From Paludibacteraceae bacterium (GTDB lineage: Bacteria > Bacteroidota > Bacteroidia > Bacteroidales > Paludibacteraceae), in assembly GCA_905234835.1 (NCBI GenBank), contig CAJOIZ010000001.1:186001-250000 (forward strand): a DNA stretch of 64,000 bases, written 5' to 3'. The translations under genes were made by a program, and so were the position numbers. The notes under the pieces were generated by a model. That model was not told the DNA's origin. It saw nothing but the letters and a program-made list of their open reading frames with translations, and did no database searches. Position 1 is the first letter of the stretch. Every line of letters begins with the position of its first letter. Shown here one piece after another: positions 17,024-24,802 of the stretch.

Positions 17024-17893
17024 TCAATAGACGGTGCCTTCGAGCATTGCCCTGAACTGCGGCATCGGGCAGTGGGTGTCTCGCTCGACCATAATCGTTT
17101 TCAGTCCGGCGTAGATGCGTACCTGCCTTTCCACTTCGCGGATGTCCGCACCCGGTCCGAAACCGGCAACGGGGCAGTCGGACGCAAGGAAATACTCCTC
17201 AGCGAAAGCGTCCCAGAAACGGCGTGCCGTGGCATTGGACATGTGGTTAACCTCCATCGTCCACGCCTCATCGTTGAGGCAGCAGCAGAGATAGACCATA
17301 CCGATGTCGAACATCGGGTAGCCGTAGCAGAAGTCGCCGAGGTCGATGAAGTACTGCCTGCGCACGCCGTCCTTTTCGGTGAAGATACCGTTGCCAAACT
17401 GGAGGTCGCCGTGGATGGCCGTATCGGCATCAGGAGCAGCGGCTATAAAAGCGCGCAGCTTCTGTTTCTGCTCCGCCGTGAAATCCGGGTTGTTGTCCAG
17501 CATCCTGTACAGGCGTTCCTTGACGCTCTCGAACTGCGCTGTATCCACGAGTACGGTATGCAGCCGCTTGCACATACGGGCAAACTCGCGGGCGTACTCC
17601 TCGGTTTTCTCGGGATTATCGCCACAGGCACGTGAGTAGGATTTCTTTCCCTCCACACGGCGGAAGCGTATGCCGGTCTGACGGCCGTCGGTAACGAGGT
17701 CACCGGGTTCGGGTGTCGGTATGCCCATTGCGTACACTTTTTTCGCCAGTTCAAGTTCCAGTGCGGCTGCCTCGAAATTGCGGAAATAGAGTTTGAGCAT
17801 GACCGATGGGTCAGTCTTGTGGTTATAACTTGCTCCGTTGGCTCCTTCGCCTGTACGGATATAGTCGTTAAGGTCTATCAACAGAGGTTTCAT
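17024..17893 (-). CDS. Aminoglycoside phosphotransferase-fold kinase (APH family)
   Basis: 289 residues. It has the APH/choline kinase catalytic loop IHGDLQFGNGIF (~177-188) and the metal-binding YFIDLGDFCYGYPMFDIG segment. The N-terminal lobe has LKLYFRN, with a Lys that could bind ATP. It resembles the small APH-like family described first from Fibrobacter paralogues, and its natural substrate is unknown; antibiotic resistance is not implied. The ATG overlaps the stop of the RelA/SpoT-like gene (ATGA), so translation is coupled. Confidence 0.85.
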   Translation of the reverse strand: MKPLLIDLNDYIRTGEGANGASYNHKTDPSVMLKLYFRNFEAAALELELAKKVYAMGIPTPEPGDLVTDGRQTGIRFRRVEGKKSYSRACGDNPEKTEEYAREFARMCKRLHTVLVDTAQFESVKERLYRMLDNNPDFTAEQKQKLRAFIAAAPDADTAIHGDLQFGNGIFTEKDGVRRQYFIDLGDFCYGYPMFDIGMVYLCCCLNDEAWTMEVNHMSNATARRFWDAFAEEYFLASDCPVAGFGPGADIREVERQVRIYAGLKTIMVERDTHCPMPQFRAMLEGTVY

Positions 17894-18978
17894 AGTTGGT
17901 TCGTTTGCTGTTTCATAAAGGGCATCGCCGCCGCCTTTTCGTAGGTCAGTTCAGCAAGTGCCATGTTCTGTGTGTTATGTCCGTTGAGTGCGTCAAAGAG
18001 ACGCTCGAGACCGATTTTGCCGCCGCCTGTGGAGAGGATGCACACGATGCAGATGTTCTGCAGTCCGACAGCGGAAGACACAATGTCGAGGTCGGTACTG
18101 CCGAGCTGGTGCCGTGCCAACAGGTAGGCATCCTCCTCATAGCGTTTGATAAGGCGGTTCACATCGCCGAGCGTCTTGCAGTTGAGAAGAGATTTGAAGA
18201 CACGAAGATAGCGGTCAAGCGGTGCTTCCTGTATCTCCGCCTGGTTGATAGCAGCTATGCGGCGGTTAAGCATGTCGAGCGGCCTCGCCTGCAGGTAACT
18301 GCGGAAGGTGTCGGCATCAAGCGACACATCGTCCAGTCTGCCGTTCTGCACCAGTTTCTGCACTCGCCTGCGGTAGTCGGTCAGTTCGGTGCGAATGCGG
18401 CTGAACTCGTCGTCCGCCATCTCAAGCATACCCGCCAGACGGTTCAGGCGGCGCTTGTATTCGGCGGGGATGTCAATGTCGGACTTGTAGCCAGTGTCGT
18501 GGTTGATGGCTGCCCATGCGTGCTGAAGGGTGGTACGGAGCTGAATCTCGAAGCGGAAGTCATAGCCGGGCATACGGCAGATGTAGTGGAGCGAGTTGTA
18601 GCCGAAGCTGTCCAACTGGTGCAGCTTGCGCTTGTCCACCGAGTTCGCCCAGTCGATATCGAAGAGCTGCTCCGCCATCGATGCAATTCGGTCCACATCG
18701 TCCGTATAGAAGGTGATGACACGCGCCCCCACCAAATCGGTGATGTCACTCAATGTTGCGTACTTGCTGCCTTTGCGTACCAGTTTTCCCGCCAGAGACT
18801 CTTCAGTCTTCACACGTGCCTCCATCGCAGTGACAATGAGACCACTCTTTTCCAGTTCCCCGCGCAGCAGCGTGAGAACAGCGTCCTTGAGTTTCTCCAG
18901 CACCGGCAAAGCCTCGCGGTACTCCTCCAGAATCATCTGGCAGTGCAGATCGAGCGCTTCCATCCTACTGTATCTCAA
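17890..18978 (-). CDS. RelA/SpoT-domain protein, small alarmone synthetase-like
   Basis: 362 residues. The nucleotidyltransferase core is complete: RVKTEESLAGKLVRKGSK (ATP-side R..K..S..K), ITDLVGARVITFY, GYNSLHYICRMPG, and FEIQLRTTLQHAWAAINHD. Residues ~170-362 are helical with no TGS or ACT domain, so it is longer than a typical small synthetase but lacks RelA regulatory parts. It should transfer pyrophosphate to a guanine nucleotide, or could be one of the relatives acting on other substrates. It overlaps the STAS gene by 14 bp and the APH gene by 4 bp. Confidence 0.9.
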   Translation of the reverse strand: MRYSRMEALDLHCQMILEEYREALPVLEKLKDAVLTLLRGELEKSGLIVTAMEARVKTEESLAGKLVRKGSKYATLSDITDLVGARVITFYTDDVDRIASMAEQLFDIDWANSVDKRKLHQLDSFGYNSLHYICRMPGYDFRFEIQLRTTLQHAWAAINHDTGYKSDIDIPAEYKRRLNRLAGMLEMADDEFSRIRTELTDYRRRVQKLVQNGRLDDVSLDADTFRSYLQARPLDMLNRRIAAINQAEIQEAPLDRYLRVFKSLLNCKTLGDVNRLIKRYEEDAYLLARHQLGSTDLDIVSSAVGLQNICIVCILSTGGGKIGLERLFDALNGHNTQNMALAELTYEKAAAMPFMKQQTNQL

Positions 18979-19267
18979 ACAGGCTGATGAATCCCGTCAT
19001 CATGAACACCTGCCGTATGTCGGCGTTGATGGAACGGACGATGACTTTGCTTCCGTGCGTAGCGGCCTCCTTGCGGACGGAGAGGAAGATGCGCAGACCG
19101 GACGAGGAGATGTACTCCAGTGCGGAGCAGTCCAAAACAATTTCTTTGTTCTGAGCCTCCAAGAGGGGTTTGACATCCTGTGCGGTCTGTACGGCAGCAG
19201 CAGTATCAAGCCTTCCGCTGAAACGGGCAACGATGCTGTTGCCTTCCTGCTCAATTGTAGTTACCAT
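18965..19267 (-). CDS. STAS-domain anti-sigma factor antagonist
   Basis: 100 residues, a single STAS domain. The phosphorylation loop LEYISSSGLRIFLSV contains the Ser expected to be phosphorylated by an RsbW-type kinase. It lies 13 bp after the phosphatase/kinase fusion gene and overlaps the next gene, so all are co-expressed. In this setting it should be the switch protein whose phosphorylation is set by the neighbour. Its target could be the synthetase-like protein encoded next rather than a sigma factor, since no sigma gene is present here; that is inference. Confidence 0.92.
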   Translation of the reverse strand: MVTTIEQEGNSIVARFSGRLDTAAAVQTAQDVKPLLEAQNKEIVLDCSALEYISSSGLRIFLSVRKEAATHGSKVIVRSINADIRQVFMMTGFISLFEIQ

Positions 19268-19280
19268 AGCTATTTATGTT

Positions 19281-21371
19281 TTAGTGTTGTTCGTTTTGAT
19301 TATCTGTGCTGTGCAGCGATTTTACAAGCGTGAGGATATTCTTGCCATCGATGCGTTCGTAGCGTATCTCGTCCATCAACTGCCGAACGAGGTGTATGCC
19401 CAATCCTCCTATTTCGCGTTCTTCGGCAGAGAGGGTAATATCCGCGTCTGCTTTCTGCGTCGGGTCGAAGGCTATGCCTGTGTCGGAAACGGTGAAGATA
19501 AGCCGTTTGCCTCGTTCGTCTTCCGTTTCGTTGTACTCCACAAAGACTTTCCCGTCATTGCGTCCGGGATAAGCATAAAGCATCACGTTGCTCACTATCT
19601 CCTCGAGCGCGAGGTTGATGGGCATATTGAGTTCCTGCGGCACCTCCAGCCCCTCCACCCATTCGGCAAGTGTAGGAATCTGCTGTATGTCGTTGCGCAT
19701 AACGATGGCGGATATCTGGTAGCGTATGGCGAGCAAGGTCAGGTCATCGCTCTGCGGCGCGCCGTCGGCAAACGTCTCCACCTTTTGCTGCAATGTCTCC
19801 ACCATCTCGCGCGGCTGCATCCCTTCGGCAGCGGCGAGCGTCTGGAGCATCCGCTGCTCGCCGTACTGAGCGTGGCTGACGTTCTCGGCTTCGGTCAGTC
19901 CATCGGTGTAGAGGAAGAGTGTCTCGCCACGCTGTACCTGCATCTGCTGGCCTTTGTACTCAAAGCCGCCCACTATACCCAACGGCAGGTTAGGCAGCAC
20001 GTCCAGCATCTTCGTCCCCTGTTTCTGCACGAGGACGGGCGCATTGTGTCCGGCGTTGCAGTAGTCGAGCATACCTGTCTCGAGGTCCAGCACGCCGACA
20101 AAGAGCGTTGCGAACATATCCTGCTCGTTCTGCTCGGTGAGCGGGTCGTTCATCTGCCTCATGATGTTTTCCGCCTTCACCTCGTGCGCCGTAACGCTGC
20201 GGAAGAGCGACCTAATCATCGCCATCACGAGCGAAGCAGGTACGCCTTTTCCACTCACATCGCCCGCGCAGAAGAACAGTTTGTCCTGACGGACATAAAA
20301 GTCGTACAGGTCGCCGCCCACCTCCTTCGCAGGCTGCACCATTCCATAGATATTCAGGTCGGGTCTGTCGGCAAAGGGAGGAAACACCTTGGGTAGCATT
20401 GCGCTCTGGATAGTTCTCGCTATTTCCAGTTCGCCTTCCATACGCTCCTTCTGTGTGTTGACCTCAATGAGTTTGTAGAAACTCTGCGCGCTGCGGTACA
20501 TAATAAACGCAAGCAATGCCAGACCAAGCAGCATCAACACCGTCACCAACAACCCGACACGTTTCAAGTCGGCGTACAGGATGTCCTCCGGTATGATGAT
20601 GGACAAGTGCCATCCGGTGGCATCAATCTCCTCATCAAAGACAAGGTACCTGCGTCCCTGAATGGTGTCCGGCGGGGTGACGATATCCTTTCCTTCGGCG
20701 GAACGGATGGAGTAATAACTGTCAGGGAACACCTGCAGGTACTCGGATATGTACTGCAGGCGCTTGAGCGACACATCCACGCATACCACCGCCACAATAC
20801 GGTCCTGCGCGTCACGCACGGGATACGAACAGGTGACAACGATGGCATGTGCGCCCTCGTTGTCCACATAGGGATTGGACCACCATGCACTATCTATGGT
20901 CAGACCGTTGTTGAACCACTCCGCCTGCGTGTAATCGTGGTTGGCACCGCCAATCTGCGAGGTGACAATACCCCCATCATCCGTCCGGCTACTATAAACC
21001 TCAAACCAACGACCTTTCTGCGGATAATAGTCGGGGACGAAGGCTATTCCCGCCCCTTCCACGTCCTCCAGCGTCTTGAGCAGCGTTTGCGTACAGGTAT
21101 ACATAGCCTCCGGGTTGGAGAGGTTGAACTCCGCCATGGTGGAGAGCATCTTCGCCGCCGCTTCCATTTCAGTAGCGGCTACGTTAATTTCCAGTTCGGC
21201 GGCACGGAGTTCGGCTTTCGCTCGATAGACCGCCTCCTCCTTAATGGCGGCACGGCTGTAGAAATACTGGATGAATGCAATAGACTCCAATGCGGCGGCT
21301 GCCACAAAGAGCATCCACAACCCTGCATACGACTTGAACGGCCGTTTGGAAGACTTGGTTTTTCCTTTCAT
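19281..21371 (-). CDS. Membrane sensor with SpoIIE phosphatase and RsbW-like ATPase domains
   Basis: 696 residues. Two membrane segments (~18-40 and ~275-297) enclose a periplasmic Cache-like sensor (~45-270, with YYPQKGRWFEVYSS and FNNGLTIDSAWWSNP). Inside follow a SpoIIE/PP2C phosphatase (~325-520: GGDLYDF, AGDVSGKGVPASLVMAM, NAGHNAPVLV) and a C-terminal HATPase_c domain (~560-690: ALEEIVSNVMLYAYPG, FTVSDTGIAFDP, GGLGIHLVRQL). Phosphatase and kinase of a partner switch therefore share one polypeptide, able to set the phosphorylation of the STAS protein encoded 13 bp downstream in response to an extracytoplasmic ligand. It is the first gene of the six-gene operon. Confidence 0.93.
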   Translation of the reverse strand: MKGKTKSSKRPFKSYAGLWMLFVAAAALESIAFIQYFYSRAAIKEEAVYRAKAELRAAELEINVAATEMEAAAKMLSTMAEFNLSNPEAMYTCTQTLLKTLEDVEGAGIAFVPDYYPQKGRWFEVYSSRTDDGGIVTSQIGGANHDYTQAEWFNNGLTIDSAWWSNPYVDNEGAHAIVVTCSYPVRDAQDRIVAVVCVDVSLKRLQYISEYLQVFPDSYYSIRSAEGKDIVTPPDTIQGRRYLVFDEEIDATGWHLSIIIPEDILYADLKRVGLLVTVLMLLGLALLAFIMYRSAQSFYKLIEVNTQKERMEGELEIARTIQSAMLPKVFPPFADRPDLNIYGMVQPAKEVGGDLYDFYVRQDKLFFCAGDVSGKGVPASLVMAMIRSLFRSVTAHEVKAENIMRQMNDPLTEQNEQDMFATLFVGVLDLETGMLDYCNAGHNAPVLVQKQGTKMLDVLPNLPLGIVGGFEYKGQQMQVQRGETLFLYTDGLTEAENVSHAQYGEQRMLQTLAAAEGMQPREMVETLQQKVETFADGAPQSDDLTLLAIRYQISAIVMRNDIQQIPTLAEWVEGLEVPQELNMPINLALEEIVSNVMLYAYPGRNDGKVFVEYNETEDERGKRLIFTVSDTGIAFDPTQKADADITLSAEEREIGGLGIHLVRQLMDEIRYERIDGKNILTLVKSLHSTDNQNEQH

Positions 21372-21396
21372 ATTCTATTTGACATGATTTTGCGCA

Positions 21397-21404
21397 CAAA
21401 AATA
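21397..21404 (-). promoter_or_regulatory. Probable -7 element for the partner-switch operon
   Basis: The minus strand reads TATTTTTG followed by TGCGC, 26 bp before the ATG at 21371. No convincing TTTG -33 element was found at the right spacing, so confidence is moderate. It is divergent from the B12 riboswitch promoter. Confidence 0.4.
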
Positions 21405-21449
21405 CTGCTTTTTTGCATATTTTTATATTTTATTATAAAAAACTTGCCG

Positions 21450-21457
21450 TATCTTTG
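21450..21457 (+). promoter_or_regulatory. -7 element of the B12 riboswitch transcript
   Basis: TATCTTTG followed by CGGCGC matches the Bacteroidetes consensus and lies a few bases before the start of the cobalamin riboswitch. Confidence 0.6.
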
Positions 21458-21464
21458 CGGCGCA

Positions 21465-21665
21465 AATGGTGTCCGAGCCGGTTGTTCGACCGTTCGGAAA
21501 AAGGGAAACAGGTGCGAATCCTGTGCAGACCGGCTGCTGTGAGTTCTGATACATGCTGTTCATCCATTCAACAAGTCACTGATAGACAAAATCCTACAAA
21601 GGCAAGACGCCTATCGGGAAGACGATGAACAAAGAACGAGCCAGAAAACCTGCCATAGGCATATA
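21465..21665 (+). promoter_or_regulatory. Cobalamin (B12) riboswitch
   Basis: Key conserved parts are present in order: GGGAAACAGGTGCGAATCC, CTGTGCAGACCGGCTGCTG, and the B12-box-like GAGCCAGAAAACCTGCC (21638-21654). It precedes a DUF4465 protein and a TonB-dependent receptor, both expected to be B12-repressed. The 290-bp distance from promoter to ATG leaves room for the regulatory stem. Confidence 0.93.
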
Positions 21666-21758
21666 ACGATTGACTTTCTTCCCGGATTGGGAAAGTCTGT
21701 ATGTAATTTGGTTTTGCATTGATACAAGACATATTGTTTATTAACCAAAAACCAACAA

Positions 21759-22634
21759 ATGATGAAAAAAATCTATCTTTTTTCTGTTTGTATGCTTATG
21801 GCAAGCATACAACTGACAGCAACTCCGCGCACACTGCCTCAAGCAGAAACGCAGGTCGCCACGTTTGAGGACATGTTTGCCGGCATCCAGGAGATCTGGG
21901 GTACGGGTGTGAACCAATGGCAAAGCGGTGATTTCACATTCACCACTTACAAGGACGGGGCATACGCTCCTGCCTACTATTATTACTCGTTTGTAGTCAG
22001 CGACGAGACAGCCAACACCTCTACAGGCTATATGGAGCCTTATCGCAGCACATCGGGCGGCGCCTACGAGGGCAACAATTTCTGCGTATGGTATTCGGAC
22101 TGGAACGGCAACAACAGCGTTACATTCGCCGCGCAGACCGTTCCCGGCTTCTTTGTGAACAACAACGCCTATACGGTGGCGGCGTTTGTGGAAGGCAACC
22201 AGCCCCCTGCACGCATCTTCCGTCAGGACGACCTTTTGCTGCTTTATGCAATCGGCAAGAAGGAAGGTCATGTGGTGGATACGGTGACGGTCGAACTTGC
22301 CGCCAACGGTCTCTATATCGCTGACTGGACTTACGTGGACCTGAGCGTATTAGGCGAGATTGACGAAGTCGAGTTTGCCATGTTCACCACCGACCGCATA
22401 TCATACGACGAAGGGATTACCTACTACGACAACACGCCATCGTATATCTGCCTTGACAATTTCGGTGCCGCGATGCCGGAAGGCTATGTTGCACCCGAAA
22501 AGGGCATTATCCCCGTTCAGACGGCTCTTGACGAGGCTGCCAACGACACCAAGACGGAGAAGGTGATGCTGAACGGCCGCCTGATGATTGTCCGTGACGG
22601 TGTGATGTACGATCTTCAAGGGATCAGGCAGTAA
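21759..22634 (+). CDS. Secreted DUF4465 protein, probable B12-binding surface protein
   Basis: 291 residues with signal peptide (MMKKIYLFSVCMLMASIQL) and no lipobox Cys. DUF4465 features include NQWQSGDFTFTTYKDG, GGAYEGNNFCVWYSDW and a C-terminal SYICLDNFGA. Members of this family in Bacteroidetes B12 loci (BtuH type) bind cobalamin at the surface; the riboswitch immediately upstream and the TonB receptor 3 bp downstream support that role. The last 28 residues (EKVMLNGRLMIVRDGVMYD) form a tail also found in two other secreted proteins of this window. The start could also be the second Met at 21762. Confidence 0.85.
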   Translation: MMKKIYLFSVCMLMASIQLTATPRTLPQAETQVATFEDMFAGIQEIWGTGVNQWQSGDFTFTTYKDGAYAPAYYYYSFVVSDETANTSTGYMEPYRSTSGGAYEGNNFCVWYSDWNGNNSVTFAAQTVPGFFVNNNAYTVAAFVEGNQPPARIFRQDDLLLLYAIGKKEGHVVDTVTVELAANGLYIADWTYVDLSVLGEIDEVEFAMFTTDRISYDEGITYYDNTPSYICLDNFGAAMPEGYVAPEKGIIPVQTALDEAANDTKTEKVMLNGRLMIVRDGVMYDLQGIRQ

Positions 22635-22637
22635 AAA

Positions 22638-24719
22638 GTGAAACGCACGGTCCTGATAGGATTGTTTGTACTTCTGTCGGAATGGCATTTGTTTGCCATT
22701 CCGACAGATTCTTTACTCCATGATTCCATCACGAAGCAACTGACCATTGAGGAGGTACAAGTGACGGCACGACGCAAGACGGACAACATCATGCCGGTCC
22801 AGCGTCTGTCGGGCGAGCGGTTACAGCAGCTGAGCGTGCAAAGCGTGGCGGACGCACTGCGTTACTTCTCCGGCGTGCAGGTAAAGGACTACGGCGGTGT
22901 GGGAGGCATCAAGACCGTGGATATACGGTCGATGGGTTCGCACCACTTGGGCGTTTTCTACGACGGCATCGAGATAGGCAACGCGCAGAATGGGACGGTT
23001 GATTTAGGCAAGTTCTCAATGGACAACCTTGAAGAAATCAGCCTCTACAACGGTCAGAAGAGCGAACTACTCCAGTCCGCCAAAGACTACGGTTCGGCGG
23101 GGACGCTCTATCTGCGTACGCGCCGTCCCGTGTTCAAGGACGGCAAACGGTACAACCTGCAGGCGGGCATGAAAGCCGGCACGTTCGGTCTGGCTAATCC
23201 GTCAATACTCTATGAGCAGCAACTGACCGATAATCTGCATCTGAGTGCCAACGCCGAATACACGTATGCTACAGGACGGTACCATTTCCGCAGGCACCAA
23301 GTCTATCCCAACGGGACAACGGCATGGGACACAGTAGGTATACGTCAGAACGGGGACGTACAGTCGTTCCGCGCCGAAGCGGGTCTGTTCGGCTACCTGC
23401 CACGAGGCAAATGGCACGTCAAAGGTTACTACTACCAATCAGAGAAAGGCATTCCGAGGGCTATTATCCGCAATGTGTGGACGAGTTCGCAACGTCAGTG
23501 GGACCGCAATAGTTTTGTACAAGGTTCATTCCAAGACGAATGGGACTTAGGTGCGCGCCGCATTGGTGACGGACACAGGAAACTCCAGTGGCTCGTCAGC
23601 GGAAAGTACAGCAACGACTATATGCGGTACCTCAATCCCGACACCACGCTGATGTACATTGACAACCGTTTCACGCAACACGAGGTCTATCTGACCACCT
23701 CGCTGCAATACGACATCTTCAGCTGGTGGGGCGTTTCGTTGAGCAGCGATTACCAATTCAACTCGTTGTATGCGTCATTGGTTCACTTCCCCTACCCCCG
23801 CCGTCATACAGGTTTGGTAGCCGCAGCCACGGCGTGGCATTACAAGTGGCTCCGCGCACAAGCCTCCGTACTATCCTCCTCCGTCAAGGACGAAATCAAA
23901 CGCAGCACACAGCAGACGCAACATGCCGCCGAACAACTGCAACGTTTCACACCCGCCGTATTTGTCTCGTACCAACCGTGGCTGCGTGAAGAGCTGTATA
24001 TACGGGCATTCTACAAGAAAGTGTTCCGTATGCCGACGTTCAACGACCTCTATTATACGGATGTGGGCAATATCAGCCTGCGTCCCGAAGATGCCACGCA
24101 ATATGACGCAGGAGCCGAATACACCAAGGCGTTTACCTTTGGTACAGGCGCGCTGCGAGGCTTGCAGCTGCACCTGAAAGCGGACGGTTACTTCAATCAG
24201 GTGAACAACAAGATTGTCGCCATCCCAAAAGGCAACAGCCAATACCGCTGGCAGATGATGAACCTCGGTTATGTAGAGATTATAGGCGTGGATGCGAACG
24301 CGGGACTGGTCTTTGCGTTTGACTACGATGTACAGTGGGATGTACAGATGACTTATACTTATCAGCGAGCAAAGGACCTGACCGACCCAACCGACCCGCT
24401 GACCTACGGCGGACAGATTGCCTACATACCACTACATTCAGGTTCAGTGACCAGTTGCCTGTCGTGGAAAGAGTGGTCGCTCAACTACAGTTTCATCTAC
24501 GTAGGCGAACGGTATCACAATTCCGCCAACATCCCGATGAACTATGAGCCGTCGTGGTACACACACGATCTGGCTCTCAGCAAACTTTTTCATTTCCGCA
24601 CATGGAGTCTTTCCACTTCGGTAGAGGTGAACAACCTGCTCAATCAGCAGTACGACATTATCCTCAACTACCCTATGCCCGGTTTGAACGGGAAACTCGT
24701 TCTGAAAGCGATGTTCTAA
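22638..24719 (+). CDS. btuB: TonB-dependent outer-membrane receptor, probable vitamin B12 transporter
   Basis: 693 residues from a GTG start 3 bp after the DUF4465 stop. Signal peptide MKRTVLIGLFVLLSEWHLF, a TonB-box-like LTIEEVQVTA, a plug domain (~40-150: VADALRYFSGVQVKDYGGVG, DIRSMGSHHLGVFYDGI) and a 22-strand-type barrel ending in ...LNGKLVLKAMF with a terminal Phe. The length, the riboswitch and the DUF4465 partner make cobalamin or a cobamide the likely substrate. The gene ends at a strong bidirectional terminator shared with the convergent gene. Confidence 0.9.
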   Translation: MKRTVLIGLFVLLSEWHLFAIPTDSLLHDSITKQLTIEEVQVTARRKTDNIMPVQRLSGERLQQLSVQSVADALRYFSGVQVKDYGGVGGIKTVDIRSMGSHHLGVFYDGIEIGNAQNGTVDLGKFSMDNLEEISLYNGQKSELLQSAKDYGSAGTLYLRTRRPVFKDGKRYNLQAGMKAGTFGLANPSILYEQQLTDNLHLSANAEYTYATGRYHFRRHQVYPNGTTAWDTVGIRQNGDVQSFRAEAGLFGYLPRGKWHVKGYYYQSEKGIPRAIIRNVWTSSQRQWDRNSFVQGSFQDEWDLGARRIGDGHRKLQWLVSGKYSNDYMRYLNPDTTLMYIDNRFTQHEVYLTTSLQYDIFSWWGVSLSSDYQFNSLYASLVHFPYPRRHTGLVAAATAWHYKWLRAQASVLSSSVKDEIKRSTQQTQHAAEQLQRFTPAVFVSYQPWLREELYIRAFYKKVFRMPTFNDLYYTDVGNISLRPEDATQYDAGAEYTKAFTFGTGALRGLQLHLKADGYFNQVNNKIVAIPKGNSQYRWQMMNLGYVEIIGVDANAGLVFAFDYDVQWDVQMTYTYQRAKDLTDPTDPLTYGGQIAYIPLHSGSVTSCLSWKEWSLNYSFIYVGERYHNSANIPMNYEPSWYTHDLALSKLFHFRTWSLSTSVEVNNLLNQQYDIILNYPMPGLNGKLVLKAMF

Positions 24720-24740
24720 TTTGACAAACTGTATCAAGGA

Positions 24741-24780
24741 TAAACATAGCAGAGCGGTTTTAGCCGCTCTGCTATGTTTA
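24741..24780. terminator. Bidirectional terminator between convergent genes
   Basis: A perfect 17-bp stem (TAAACATAGCAGAGCGG with its complement) and a 6-nt loop lie between the receptor gene and the convergent InlB-repeat gene. T-rich ends exist on both strands. Confidence 0.9.
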
Positions 24781-24802
24781 TGATTACTTGGAATGTTCTG
24801 AT

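Noticed and set aside
17024..17893. Aminoglycoside resistance gene
   Set aside because: Only the APH fold is recognised, inside a regulatory operon; nothing supports antibiotic modification.
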